From contig NZ_CP012502.1 in assembly GCF_001721685.1 (NCBI RefSeq), positions 2,852,001 to 2,916,000 on the forward strand: a stretch of DNA of 64,000 nt. Direction: 5' to 3'. Positions 8,421 through 16,726 of the stretch are shown here, piece after piece. Position 1 is the first letter of the stretch, and each line of letters opens with the position of its first letter. Position numbers and translations under genes: made by a program. This DNA is from Salisediminibacterium beveridgei. GTDB lineage: Bacteria > Bacillota > Bacilli > Bacillales > Salisediminibacteriaceae. The notes beneath the pieces are model-generated. The model had not been told where the DNA came from. It did not search any database and was given only the letters and a program-made list of their open reading frames with translations.

Positions 8421-9249
8421 AGAGCAATTGCGCCAATTTTACACCGAGGATCTAGGTTTCGGTGACGTCACCACCCGGGCGATTTTCAAAGAAACTGATT
8501 TGGCAAACGGATCAGTTTATTCAAAAGCGAACGGTGTTTTTTGCGGAACGGCGGTTGTCAGGGCCTGTTATCGCCTCTTTGATCCGGCGATTCATCCCGT
8601 CTTTTATAAACATGACGGGGATACAATTCGACCGGGAGAAGAGATTTTCCGCACAGAGGGCCACATCTCTGATCTTCTTGCCGCTGAACGGGTCATGCTG
8701 AATATCCTTCAGCACCTTTCGGGTATCGCCACTCGGACCCGCAGGATGGTCCGGATTCTCGAAGGAACCGGCGTGGAGATTGCCGACACCAGGAAAACCA
8801 CCCCGGGACTTCGAATGCTTGAGAAATATGCCGTCAAAACCGGCGGTGGTAATAATCACCGCCTGCGTCTGGACGACGCTGCCATGATCAAAGATACCCA
8901 TGTCGCAGCTGCCGGCAGTATCACCCGTGCGGTTGAATTTGTGAAACAGGCTACAGGTCATATGACCAGAATCGAAGTGGAAGTCGAATCATTTGCTCAG
9001 TTTCTCGAGGCCATTCATGCAAACGCGGACGTGATTATGATTGACAATACACCGCCAGACATCGCCAAATCATGGCTGCAATCAAAACCGGAAAACATCA
9101 CCATTGAGTATTCCGGGAATGTCACCGAAGACACCTTATCGGCGATAGCGAAGTCCGGTGTGGATGTGATTTCTGCGGGCTGTCTGACGCACACTGTGAC
9201 ACCGGTGGATATGAGCTTCACACTGCAAGAACAAAAGGAGGATGTTTGA
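8401..9249 (+). CDS. nadC: nicotinate-nucleotide pyrophosphorylase (carboxylating)
   Basis: 282 aa. Converts quinolinate and PRPP to nicotinate mononucleotide. Motifs: GDVTTRAI near the N-terminus, RKTTPGLR (about 138), KTGGGNNHRLRLDDAAMIKDTH, EVEVES and IMIDN. The ATG at 8401 follows AGGAGG, inside the 3' end of nadB, so the two are coupled. Confidence 0.96.
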   Translation: MNPLLLEEQLRQFYTEDLGFGDVTTRAIFKETDLANGSVYSKANGVFCGTAVVRACYRLFDPAIHPVFYKHDGDTIRPGEEIFRTEGHISDLLAAERVMLNILQHLSGIATRTRRMVRILEGTGVEIADTRKTTPGLRMLEKYAVKTGGGNNHRLRLDDAAMIKDTHVAAAGSITRAVEFVKQATGHMTRIEVEVESFAQFLEAIHANADVIMIDNTPPDIAKSWLQSKPENITIEYSGNVTEDTLSAIAKSGVDVISAGCLTHTVTPVDMSFTLQEQKEDV

Positions 9250-9250
9250 T

Positions 9251-10348
9251 ATGACACTCGACTGGCTCACTGAAACCAAAAGCGGTATTCCTGCCTGGTA
9301 CAAGGAACAATCGGATACCGCACTTTCAGAACGGATTCATCAGGTTAAAAAACAGATGGGGCAGGATCTGTTCATCCCTGGTCACCACTATCAGCGCGAT
9401 GAGGTCATTCAGTTCGCGGATGCCACCGGCGATTCCCTTCAACTGGCCAGACTGTCGGCAGATCAGCATGCTCGCTTCATCGTTTTTTGCGGCGTGCACT
9501 TCATGGCGGAAACCGCGGATATACTCACATCCGATGAGACCGAGGTCATTCTTCCCGACTTAAGAGCCGGCTGCTCCATGGCTGATATGGCCACCAGTGA
9601 ACAACTGCAGCGCGGCTGGCACAAGCTTCTGCCGCTTTTAGGCGATGCGCCTCTGCCCATCACATATGTCAATTCCTCTGCCGCAGTCAAAGCGTTTGTC
9701 GGGCAACACGGGGGGATGACGGTGACTTCTTCCAACGCCGCTAAGGTCATGGATCAAGCCCGCCGGACGGGCAAACGGATTTTATTTCTCCCGGATCAGC
9801 ATTTGGGCCGTAACACCGGTTACGATTTGGGCGTTCCCCTTCAGCACATGGGTGTATGGGATCCTGTTGCAGATGAACTGCAGGCAGAAACTGATCCACA
9901 GATATTGGAAGTCGTTCTTTGGAAAGGGCACTGTTCGGTACATGAAAATTTCCGTATGGATCATGTCGATGCCTTTCGTAAAGAGGAACCCGACCGTCAG
10001 ATCATTGTTCATCCCGAATGCACGTGGGAGGTGACGCAGGCTGCGGACCTCAATGGCTCCACCCGGAAGATCATCGAAACCATTGAAAACAGTCCTGCAG
10101 GAAGCAGGTGGGCCATCGGAACGGAAATGAATCTGGTGAACCGGCTCATTCAGGAAAACTCACATCTCGATATCGTTTCACTGAACCCTGACTTTTGTCC
10201 GTGTCTCACGATGAACCGGATTGATCTTCCCCATCTGGCCTGGGTGCTGGACGAACTGGCATCCGGGACGGTTCATAACCGGATCAAGGTGACCGGTGAC
10301 ACCCAAAGGCATTCCCGGTTAGCCATCGAGCGCATGCTGGCGTTGTAA
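9251..10348 (+). CDS. nadA: quinolinate synthase
   Basis: 365 aa [4Fe-4S] enzyme condensing iminoaspartate with dihydroxyacetone phosphate to quinolinate. Seen: HHYQRDEVIQFADATGDS, VFCGVHFMAETAD, LRAGCSMAD, HPECTWEV and NPDFCPCLTMN, which together supply the cluster cysteines of the long Bacillus-type NadA. The ATG at 9251 lies nine bases after GGAGG; an ATG three codons earlier abuts the ribosome site and is unlikely. Its start is 1 bp after the nadC stop. Confidence 0.96.
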   Translation: MTLDWLTETKSGIPAWYKEQSDTALSERIHQVKKQMGQDLFIPGHHYQRDEVIQFADATGDSLQLARLSADQHARFIVFCGVHFMAETADILTSDETEVILPDLRAGCSMADMATSEQLQRGWHKLLPLLGDAPLPITYVNSSAAVKAFVGQHGGMTVTSSNAAKVMDQARRTGKRILFLPDQHLGRNTGYDLGVPLQHMGVWDPVADELQAETDPQILEVVLWKGHCSVHENFRMDHVDAFRKEEPDRQIIVHPECTWEVTQAADLNGSTRKIIETIENSPAGSRWAIGTEMNLVNRLIQENSHLDIVSLNPDFCPCLTMNRIDLPHLAWVLDELASGTVHNRIKVTGDTQRHSRLAIERMLAL

Positions 10349-10407
10349 TGTCAGTTGTTGAAATCATCATTTTCACAGGAACAAGCTGGGCGAAAGTAGT
10401 TATAAGC

Positions 10408-10539
10408 CAGGCTCTGTTATCGTTCATAGTTGATTTCACTCGCTTTGTGAATAGTGAATTTCAAACTTCGCTTCTCCCTCGGGGGTCGCCTGTTGCGCAT
10501 TCAGTGCCATGATCAACAATGAACTTTGACAGAGCCCTG
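10408..10539. mobile_element. MITE-like element or IS remnant
   Basis: About 132 bp bounded by imperfect terminal inverted repeats of about 28 bp: the left end begins CAGGCTCTGTTATCGTTCAT and the reverse complement of the right end begins CAGGGCTCTGTCAAAGTTCA, and both continue to TTGAT. The interior is noncoding. No clear target-site duplication was found. It lies in the otherwise empty 290-bp gap between nadA and aroK; no transposase is present, so movement would need one elsewhere. Confidence 0.5.
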
Positions 10540-10544
10540 CAGCA

Positions 10545-10585
10545 CAAAAAATCCGAACACTATCATCATAGATACGTTCGGATTT
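10545..10585 (-). terminator. intrinsic terminator of aroQ-aroK
   Basis: Read on the minus strand: AAATCCGAAC (10585-10576) pairs with GTTCGGATTT (10558-10549) around a 17-base loop and runs into a TTTTT tract. It lies 54 bp downstream of aroK. Confidence 0.75.
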
Positions 10586-10638
10586 CCTACTATACGAGCA
10601 CCTGTTTTTCAAGATCTCTATGGCCTGCTTGATGCTGT

Positions 10639-11178
10639 TTATCGATCCAGCTTCTCCAATGATTGAAAAATTTGTTCAGCTGCTTCTTCGGGTGTGATTT
10701 CGTCTGTCAAAACCCGGATGTGATGAGCGTCGTACAATGAACGACGCTCAGCAAACAGGGTTTCAATTTCCGCCATCGACTTTGTTTGCAGAAGGGGCCG
10801 GCTGCTGATCAATTCCGGGAACCGTTCCTTCCACGCGGCAAATGTCATATCCAGAAAAATCACGACTGCCTCTTCCAGACATTTCTGCCTGACCGCTTCT
10901 TGCATAAAGGCTCCGCCACCTAAAGAGAGTACCTGTTTTTCTGCATCAATCAATTGCAGGATCGTTTCTTTTTCCTTGTTGCGAAAAGCCTGTTCCCCGT
11001 ATGTATGAAAAATCTCCGGAATTGTCATCTCATCAAATGCTTTCACGATTTCTTCATCTGAATCCTTAAAAGGAACATCCAGCCTGTCAGCAACCAGCTC
11101 TCCGACAGTTGTTTTGCCGACACCCATAAATCCGATGAAGACCAGCGTCCGGCCCAGTGATTCATGATCGACTTTCAT
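10639..11178 (-). CDS. aroK: shikimate kinase
   Basis: 179 aa. Phosphorylates shikimate at the 3-OH in aromatic amino acid synthesis. P-loop FMGVGKTT (about 17-24), the Asp in FKDSDEEI, the arginine in EQAFRNKE, LSLGGGAF, and the lid arginine in SSRPLL are all present. The start follows GGGGGAG. It begins 2 bp after aroQ, so both are one transcript. Confidence 0.94.
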   Translation of the reverse strand: MKVDHESLGRTLVFIGFMGVGKTTVGELVADRLDVPFKDSDEEIVKAFDEMTIPEIFHTYGEQAFRNKEKETILQLIDAEKQVLSLGGGAFMQEAVRQKCLEEAVVIFLDMTFAAWKERFPELISSRPLLQTKSMAEIETLFAERRSLYDAHHIRVLTDEITPEEAAEQIFQSLEKLDR

Positions 11179-11180
11179 AA

Positions 11181-11633
11181 CTAAGACTCCCCCTTCTGCT
11201 CCAGCTCCCGGTGCAACGCTTGTAAACCGAGTAAATAACTATCCACACCAAATCCTGCAATCTGTCCCTTCGCAATCTCTGCGATGACAGAATGATGGCG
11301 GAATGCATCCCTGGCATGAATGTTCGACATATGCACTTCAATGACGGGAACCTCGAGGATATCCAATGCATCGCGGATCGCATAGCTGTAGTGGGTCCAT
11401 GCTCCGGCGTTGATCAACACACCCTCCACTTTGTCCTCAAAGGCCTGGTGAATTCGCTCCACCATCTCTCCTTCATGATTGGTCTGGAACGTTTCCACCT
11501 CGGTTTGTAATTCCTGTCCGAACGCCTTCAGCTGCTCGTCAATTTCAGCCAAGGTCACTGTGCCGTAAACATCGGGGTTTCGTTTTCCGAACATATTTAA
11601 ATTTACGCCATGTAATACCACCAGTCGTTTCAT
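11181..11633 (-). CDS. aroQ: 3-dehydroquinate dehydratase, type II
   Basis: 150 aa, normal for the dodecameric type II enzyme that dehydrates 3-dehydroquinate to 3-dehydroshikimate. Signature HGVNLNMFGKRNPDVYG at the N-terminus with the catalytic tyrosine (VYGT), INAGAWTHYSYA (about 75) and EVHMSNIHARDAFRHHS. The ATG at 11633 is eight bases after GGAGG; a GTG nine bases upstream overlaps the ribosome site. It precedes aroK, which acts two steps later in the shikimate pathway. Confidence 0.94.
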   Translation of the reverse strand: MKRLVVLHGVNLNMFGKRNPDVYGTVTLAEIDEQLKAFGQELQTEVETFQTNHEGEMVERIHQAFEDKVEGVLINAGAWTHYSYAIRDALDILEVPVIEVHMSNIHARDAFRHHSVIAEIAKGQIAGFGVDSYLLGLQALHRELEQKGES

Positions 11634-11700
11634 GACATCCACCTCCCTATCTCCTCTGATTATAGCGGAATCTGGCTTTGAGTGCGAGGTGCTTGCCGGA

Positions 11701-12855
11701 TTATTCCTTCTGCTGTTTTTTCAATTCTTTTAACGGATAAAACGTCCCCCGCCATACGATGCCGCCACGGATTACTGTCAAAAGCACCGAGCGGAGGATT
11801 GTGAACATGAAGAGCACGGCACTGAATGGAAAAACCAAAAACGTTTTGAGTACTTTTGGCCAGGGATGAAAGGCCGTTCGCACATAAATCACGAGGAGAA
11901 TCACAATCACAGCACTATAGAGCCCCTGGGTCACTCCCGTCGTGATGAACAGTGCGATAAACGGAAACACTTGTGAGATAAACACTCCAGCCAGCGCAAA
12001 CAGCACCATGAACCAGGAATAGTGCAAACCCGCAAACGTGTTTTTCTCCAACCCTTTAACCGCCTCTTTCAATGAAGGATACCATTCCACGGCCAATCCG
12101 CCCGTTCCTTCAATCACCCGTTGACGAAGCCCCGCTTCTTTCACTTTCAGACCAAGCATCAGGTCATCATCCGGACGCATACGGATGGCTTCATGGGTAC
12201 CGATGGTGTCATAGGCATCACGCCGGATCAGGTTAAAGGCCCCGATCCCCAGCGCATGTTTACTGTTGTCATCATTCGCTTTCCAGGGCCGCTTATAATA
12301 GGAGAAACCAAATAAAAAGAAATGAACAAAGGCCTGTGTCCAGAACGTCTTCACCGTCATCTCCGGCGTCATTGTCACATGGGCTGCATCGGTATCTGCC
12401 ATATATGCCATGGCTCCGCTTACCGTATGCGGTTTGAAATAAACATCCGCATCCGCAAACACCAGATAATCCCCACTTGCCTTCTGGACGCCCCGGTGAA
12501 GGGCATGATTTTTACCGAGCCAGCCAGCCGGCAAGTCGGTTAAATGAACCGCTCTCACCCGCGGATCCTGTTCTGCCAGCTGATCAAAGCAGCTGCCCGT
12601 GTCGTCTGAGGAGCGGTCATTGACGAGAATCCATTCGATGTTACGATAAGACTGCTTCAATTGACTGGCGATGCTGTCAAGCACACCGCTCCCTTCATCC
12701 CGCGCGGCAATGATGACGGAGACCAAGGGTTCATCCTCATCGAATGAACGGGCATTGCGGTATTCTTCAAGCTTAGGAAACTTCCGAAAGCCCACCAGTG
12801 TATCGATTAAGATCCCCGCCCAAATGATGAGCGTCACTATCGCCAAGTAAATCAT
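11701..12855 (-). CDS. family 2 glycosyltransferase, membrane-bound (CrtQ/HpnB-like)
   Basis: 384 aa. One N-terminal membrane segment (1-22), a GT2 catalytic domain (about 45-270) with SVIIAARDE, the DxD-type FADADVYF, and MRPDDDLMLG, then three to four C-terminal membrane helices. The closest families I recognise are diaponeurosporenoate glycosyltransferase CrtQ and HpnB-like enzymes that glycosylate membrane terpenoids; no carotenoid genes lie beside it, so the acceptor is not known. The start follows GAGGAG. Transcribed alone, divergent from the apbE cluster. Confidence 0.8.
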   Translation of the reverse strand: MIYLAIVTLIIWAGILIDTLVGFRKFPKLEEYRNARSFDEDEPLVSVIIAARDEGSGVLDSIASQLKQSYRNIEWILVNDRSSDDTGSCFDQLAEQDPRVRAVHLTDLPAGWLGKNHALHRGVQKASGDYLVFADADVYFKPHTVSGAMAYMADTDAAHVTMTPEMTVKTFWTQAFVHFFLFGFSYYKRPWKANDDNSKHALGIGAFNLIRRDAYDTIGTHEAIRMRPDDDLMLGLKVKEAGLRQRVIEGTGGLAVEWYPSLKEAVKGLEKNTFAGLHYSWFMVLFALAGVFISQVFPFIALFITTGVTQGLYSAVIVILLVIYVRTAFHPWPKVLKTFLVFPFSAVLFMFTILRSVLLTVIRGGIVWRGTFYPLKELKKQQKE

Positions 12856-12988
12856 TCTGTCTCCTCACTTTCTACAAATTTCACATTTCTGTGGCGGTTT
12901 GGATAAAATCATATATTCCAAACGAATTATACCTTATACTGAACGTGCATACTTTAGATACTACTTACTTTATAAATGAGGGATTACC

Positions 12989-14050
12989 ATGAAGAAAATA
13001 ATGGCAGGCTTCACCGCATTCGTTATCACTGCCGGCTGCAGCGCCGGGGCAAGTGAATCCTATGACGATTATGAACGTCATTCAGAGCACCTGTTTGATT
13101 ACTTTGATACGGTGGTGCAGGTGATTGGTTATACTGAATCCGCTGAAGACTTTTATGAATATGTGGATCACGTTGAAGAACGGTACCGTTACTTCCATAA
13201 ACTGTTCGACTATTACAATGAATACGATGACTTTACCAATGTCTCCACCATAAATGCAAATGCCGGGATTGAACCCGTGACCGTCGACGATGAACTGTTC
13301 GAAATTATCGCATTCTCAAAGGAATGGCATGAACAGACGGAAGGGAAGATGAATATTGCCGTCGGCAGTCTCGTTGAACTTTGGACAGACGTTATGAACG
13401 AGGCGAAGGAAAATCCTGACAATGTATCTTTACCCGACTCGGCCATGATCGAACAGGCACAGGCACATACATCGATGGATCAGATCATTCTGGATGAAGA
13501 AGCCTCCACCGTTTACCTCGAGGATGAGCAGATGAGCCTCGATCTCGGAGCCATCGCCAAAGGTTTTGCCGCAGACATTGTCGGTACCGAACTGATTGAG
13601 ATGGGCTTTGAATCCGGTGTCATTATGTCCGGTGGCAACTGGCAGATACTTGGCCCTCCGATGGAAGAAAACAGGGATTATTGGATCGTAGGGGTACAGG
13701 ATCCTGATCAGCCCCACATGGCTTCTGAAGATGCGGTTCTTGAACGCATTCAACTTCAGGATCAGTCGATCGATACAAGCGGCGATTATGAACGTTATGT
13801 AATGATTGACGACAAAAGAATTCATCATATCATTGATGTAGAAACCGGTATGCCCGCAGAACACCATCGCGGCATATCAGTTGTTGCAGACAGCGCGGTC
13901 GTTACAGAATACCTCACTACCGAATTGTTTCTTCTCCCCTTTGAAGACGGCTTGTCCCTTGTGGAGAGTCTCGAAAATGTGGAAGCCCTATGGGTCGGAG
14001 ATAATAAAGATATCCGCAAGAGTTCAGGTATGGAAGATATAATTCAGTAA
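12989..14050 (+). CDS. apbE: FAD:protein FMN transferase (ApbE/FmnB), lipoprotein
   Basis: 353 aa. It covalently attaches FMN to threonine or serine of exported flavoproteins, using FAD. N-terminal lipoprotein signal with Cys in ITAGC, so it acts on the outer face. ApbE motifs: NIAVGSLVELW (about 115), LDLGAIAKGFAAD (about 185), MSGGNWQILG (about 213) and the metal-site HHIIDVETGMPA. It heads a cluster with EetA-, EetB- and EcfT-like genes, the setting of FmnB in Listeria extracellular electron transfer. No protein with an obvious FMN-acceptor D..SGA[TS] motif for export was found in the window. Confidence 0.93.
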   Translation: MKKIMAGFTAFVITAGCSAGASESYDDYERHSEHLFDYFDTVVQVIGYTESAEDFYEYVDHVEERYRYFHKLFDYYNEYDDFTNVSTINANAGIEPVTVDDELFEIIAFSKEWHEQTEGKMNIAVGSLVELWTDVMNEAKENPDNVSLPDSAMIEQAQAHTSMDQIILDEEASTVYLEDEQMSLDLGAIAKGFAADIVGTELIEMGFESGVIMSGGNWQILGPPMEENRDYWIVGVQDPDQPHMASEDAVLERIQLQDQSIDTSGDYERYVMIDDKRIHHIIDVETGMPAEHHRGISVVADSAVVTEYLTTELFLLPFEDGLSLVESLENVEALWVGDNKDIRKSSGMEDIIQ

Positions 14051-14076
14051 TACAGATCAGCAGGAGGCATGCAACC

Positions 14077-14454
14077 ATGAATGAAAAGAAAAAAATGAAA
14101 CGCGGGGATTTCATTATGCTGATGGGGGCAGGCGTTGTCGCTGGCGGCTTGTTTCTCTGGACAGGCAGCACCGATCTGTTTCGCCGGATGACCCGCTCGG
14201 ATGACGATCCACTCATGGCCAAAATCGAACAAAACGGATCAGTCACTCATGAAATTGATCTGACAACGATATCCGAAGAAGAGCGTATTGCATTGGAAAA
14301 TGATTTAAATGTCATAATCGAAGTTCAGCCTGGTCAGATCCGTTTTCAACACTCTGACTGCCCGGATAATATCTGTGTCAATACCGGCTGGCTGACAAGG
14401 GAGGGACACAATGCCGTCTGTTTACCAGCCCGAACCGTCGTCTCCGTCGGATAA
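14077..14454 (+). CDS. eetA: NusG domain II protein, EetA-like
   Basis: 125 aa. One N-terminal membrane segment (about 12-30, LMGAGVVAGGLFLW), then an extracytoplasmic NusG domain II ending in a cysteine-containing core, SDCPDNICV..GW...AVCLPAR, typical of this small family. Such proteins pair with Gx-type membrane proteins; in Listeria the pair is EetA/EetB, which passes electrons from quinol to extracellular flavins. The start follows GGAGG by nine bases. It overlaps the next gene by 44 bp. Confidence 0.8.
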   Translation: MNEKKKMKRGDFIMLMGAGVVAGGLFLWTGSTDLFRRMTRSDDDPLMAKIEQNGSVTHEIDLTTISEEERIALENDLNVIIEVQPGQIRFQHSDCPDNICVNTGWLTREGHNAVCLPARTVVSVG

Positions 14455-15007
14455 TCAAGAGGGAAAGACCATCCCGGCATTGGACCGGCCGATGGGCAAA
14501 CATAAACGAAATGCAATCATTGTCATTCTTGTGACCAATGCCATACTGATTTCCCTGCTCGAGTTCTTTGTGTTTATTCCATTACCGATTCCAGGGATCA
14601 AACTGGGGCTTGCGAATATCATTACACTGCTCGCCATCGCGTCGCTGAGTTTTCGACACGTCGTTTCAATCGTTGTCATCCGGTGCCTTGTTGTAGCTGT
14701 TTTGACCCGGGGTATTCTTACTCTGGCCTTCAGCCTGACAGGCGGGATTATAAGTGCTCTACTCATGGCCGTCATGTATAAAAAGTTCTCGAATCTGTTC
14801 AGTATTAAAGGAATCAGCATAGCCGGAGCATTGGTGCATAACTCCGCACAAATTACCGTGGCAGCGTTTATTCTCGGCGAGGTTGTCATTTTCTATTACC
14901 TGCCAATTCTGCTCGTTTCTGCTGTCATTACAGGTTATATCACAGGTAGCATTGGAGAGAGGGTTATTTATGAAATGGAGAAAAAAGGGGTTCTGGCCAA
15001 TCGATAG
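14411..15007 (+). CDS. eetB: Gx transporter family protein, EetB-like
   Basis: 198 aa integral membrane protein, about five helices, with the family segment PIPGIKLGLANIITLLA (about 57-73). Often annotated as heptaprenyl diphosphate synthase component I, but that name comes from neighbourhood only. In Listeria the homologue EetB works with EetA in flavin-based extracellular electron transfer. The first 30 residues are hydrophilic and Pro/Ser-rich, an extension upstream of the usual start; GGGAGGG before the ATG at 14411 supports this start. Overlaps both neighbours. Confidence 0.8.
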   Translation: MPSVYQPEPSSPSDNQEGKTIPALDRPMGKHKRNAIIVILVTNAILISLLEFFVFIPLPIPGIKLGLANIITLLAIASLSFRHVVSIVVIRCLVVAVLTRGILTLAFSLTGGIISALLMAVMYKKFSNLFSIKGISIAGALVHNSAQITVAAFILGEVVIFYYLPILLVSAVITGYITGSIGERVIYEMEKKGVLANR

Positions 15008-15731
15008 TGGCTATAAATTCATCATCGCCCTGATCCTTGGGATTATTCCTTTTTTCCTGGATCATCAATTGAGTTTTGTTTTACTTGCCATTTATCTCCT
15101 CATCAGCACTTTCTTGTATGGTGCAAGATTGAAAGATATGTTTAAGAGCATGGCCGCTTATTTGATCATTATTTTATTCCCCTACCTTTTCGGACTGGGG
15201 ATGGCAGCGATCGTATCTGCCTTTTCCGCGACAGACTTCGGTATGGTCTACGGATCCTTCGAAGATGTTACACTGAGGCTGATCCAGTTGTTCTTGCTCT
15301 GGTACGCTACCAGCCTTTTTTTCTTCTCTACCGGAACGGAAGAAATCGTCGGTGTCTTTGATTTCATGCTGACGCCCCTTAAGAAATTAGGTGTCCCAGT
15401 TGAAGATTTCCTCAAAGTCATCATGTGTGTGGTCAACGAGTTAAAACAGCTGGGACCTTCCGTTAAAAAGAGCTTTGCCTCCAGTATGAAAGGCTTCAGT
15501 GAAAACGAAACCTGGCGGGCTAAAATTGCTCAAATCAGCGATGTCCTGGTCGCTTTCATCGTCGACTCGTTTCAGCGTCTGGACGAAGTGGAACAGTACG
15601 TGAATGAAGTGGATGCAAAAGCCCTGTTTACGTACCGGGCCATGCTGTCAAAGTCTGAAATTGTATTATTCATCAGTTTCATTGGATTAATATACATCAT
15701 AGCCACATTAGAGCAAGCGATTCTGATATAA
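14970..15731 (+). CDS. EcfT-like energy-coupling transmembrane protein
   Basis: 253 aa, four to five membrane helices in the N-terminal half and a cytoplasmic C-terminal half resembling EcfT/CbiQ, including FIVDSFQRLDEVEQYV in place of the coupling-helix region. EcfT proteins couple ATPases to substrate-binding membrane subunits; in extracellular electron transfer loci the EcfT-like gene is linked to flavin delivery to ApbE. No ATPase (EcfA) is adjacent, so it would have to share one. The ATG at 14970 follows GGAGAGAGGG and overlaps eetB by 38 bp. Last gene of the cluster; a terminator follows. Confidence 0.75.
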   Translation: MKWRKKGFWPIDSGYKFIIALILGIIPFFLDHQLSFVLLAIYLLISTFLYGARLKDMFKSMAAYLIIILFPYLFGLGMAAIVSAFSATDFGMVYGSFEDVTLRLIQLFLLWYATSLFFFSTGTEEIVGVFDFMLTPLKKLGVPVEDFLKVIMCVVNELKQLGPSVKKSFASSMKGFSENETWRAKIAQISDVLVAFIVDSFQRLDEVEQYVNEVDAKALFTYRAMLSKSEIVLFISFIGLIYIIATLEQAILI

Positions 15732-15734
15732 AAG

Positions 15735-15783
15735 AAAACAGCCGTTTTCGGTTTCCAGCCGGAATCGGCTGTTTTATTTTTTG
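15735..15783 (+). terminator. intrinsic terminator after EcfT-like gene
   Basis: AAAACAGCCG (15735-15744) pairs with CGGCTGTTTT (15766-15775), followed by ATTTTTTG. It ends the apbE-eetA-eetB-ecfT transcript. Confidence 0.85.
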
Positions 15784-15861
15784 ATTGATTCATTGCTCAT
15801 TAACACTATTGAAGTAGTTTTATGTCTGTTAAGTGATCAAATTGTGAGGATTTTAAAACAC

Positions 15862-15885
15862 TTCACAGACTTCACACATTTGACA
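15862..15885. promoter_or_regulatory. triple direct repeat TTCACA in psrBC promoter region
   Basis: TTCACA-gac-TTCACA-cat-TTGACA, a 9-bp period, followed about 30 bp later by possible -10 sequences TATGAT/TATACT (15914-15924) with no good -35, as at activator-dependent promoters. The reverse complement core TGTGAA resembles the half-site reported for the anaerobic regulator ResD in Bacillus. The rest of the 304-bp gap (15732-16035) holds only the upstream terminator and a GGGACAAATGTCCC palindrome at 15990-16003. Confidence 0.45.
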
Positions 15886-16035
15886 TATTATTTCTCTTTC
15901 CCGAAAAAAATCCTATGATATACTCGATTTAATTAGTTAATAATTATTCAATATCGCCGTATCCAGTTAACACAAAACCACAAATAACAGGGACAAATGT
16001 CCCGTAACTCGAAATTCAGAAGGAGGACAATGATT

Positions 16036-16713
16036 ATGAATCAGGAAGTATCAAGACGCTCATTTTTGAAACGGTCAGCCACCCTCGTGTCCGGTGTTAC
16101 ACTCTTATCAAGCGGTGCTTTCGCAATGGGAAATATGGCCGGTGCAACGGAAGAAACCGGACGAAACGTCCGCTACGGTATGGTTATCGACAACATTAAA
16201 TGTATCGCCTGTGGTCAGTGCCAGGCCGGTTGTAAGGAACGTCACGGATTGCCGGAGGATGAAGATTACATCAAACTGTACAAGGATTTCGAGACTGGCA
16301 ATGCACCAAATATCAAGATTGAGAATTTCACCGCTCAGTGCAATCACTGTGACAACGCACCCTGTGCACGGATCTGTCCGACGCAAGCCACGTACCTGAA
16401 CGAAGACGGTATCATGATCATGGATCACGATAAATGCATCGGCTGTAAAGGCTGTGTAGCAGCGTGTCCTTACAATGCCCGTATCTGGAGCGAAGCCAAA
16501 CAAACACCTGAGAAGTGTAACTTCTGTGACGGTTACGTACAAGCTGGCGAACAGCCCGCCTGCGTGGAAGCCTGTCCGGTGGATGCACGACACTTCGGTG
16601 ATCTGAATGATCCGGAAAGCGAAGTTTCCCAAATGGTTGCAGAACGTCGTTTGAATACACTGCGTGCCGATCTCGGTACGAATCCAAAAATCTACTATGT
16701 GAGACAACAGTAA
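16036..16713 (+). CDS. four-cluster ferredoxin subunit, PsrB/TtrB/NrfC type
   Basis: 225 aa. A twin-arginine signal (SRRSFLK, residues 5-11) sends the folded protein across the membrane. Four [4Fe-4S] motifs follow: CIACGQCQAGC, CNHCDNAPCARIC, CIGCKGCVAAC and CNFC..CVEAC. In polysulfide, tetrathionate and related reductases this subunit carries electrons between an NrfD-type quinol-oxidising membrane protein and a molybdenum catalytic subunit. Here only the NrfD partner follows (13 bp downstream) and no catalytic gene is present. The ATG at 16036 is nine bases after AGGAGG; an in-frame ATG two codons earlier is too close. Confidence 0.92.
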   Translation: MNQEVSRRSFLKRSATLVSGVTLLSSGAFAMGNMAGATEETGRNVRYGMVIDNIKCIACGQCQAGCKERHGLPEDEDYIKLYKDFETGNAPNIKIENFTAQCNHCDNAPCARICPTQATYLNEDGIMIMDHDKCIGCKGCVAACPYNARIWSEAKQTPEKCNFCDGYVQAGEQPACVEACPVDARHFGDLNDPESEVSQMVAERRLNTLRADLGTNPKIYYVRQQ

Positions 16714-16726
16714 AGGAGGGGTATCC

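Noticed and set aside
14411..15007. Heptaprenyl diphosphate synthase component I as the function of the Gx-family gene
   Set aside because: No prenyl synthase partner is adjacent; the membrane protein fits the EetB/Gx group and its ApbE/NusG neighbours better.
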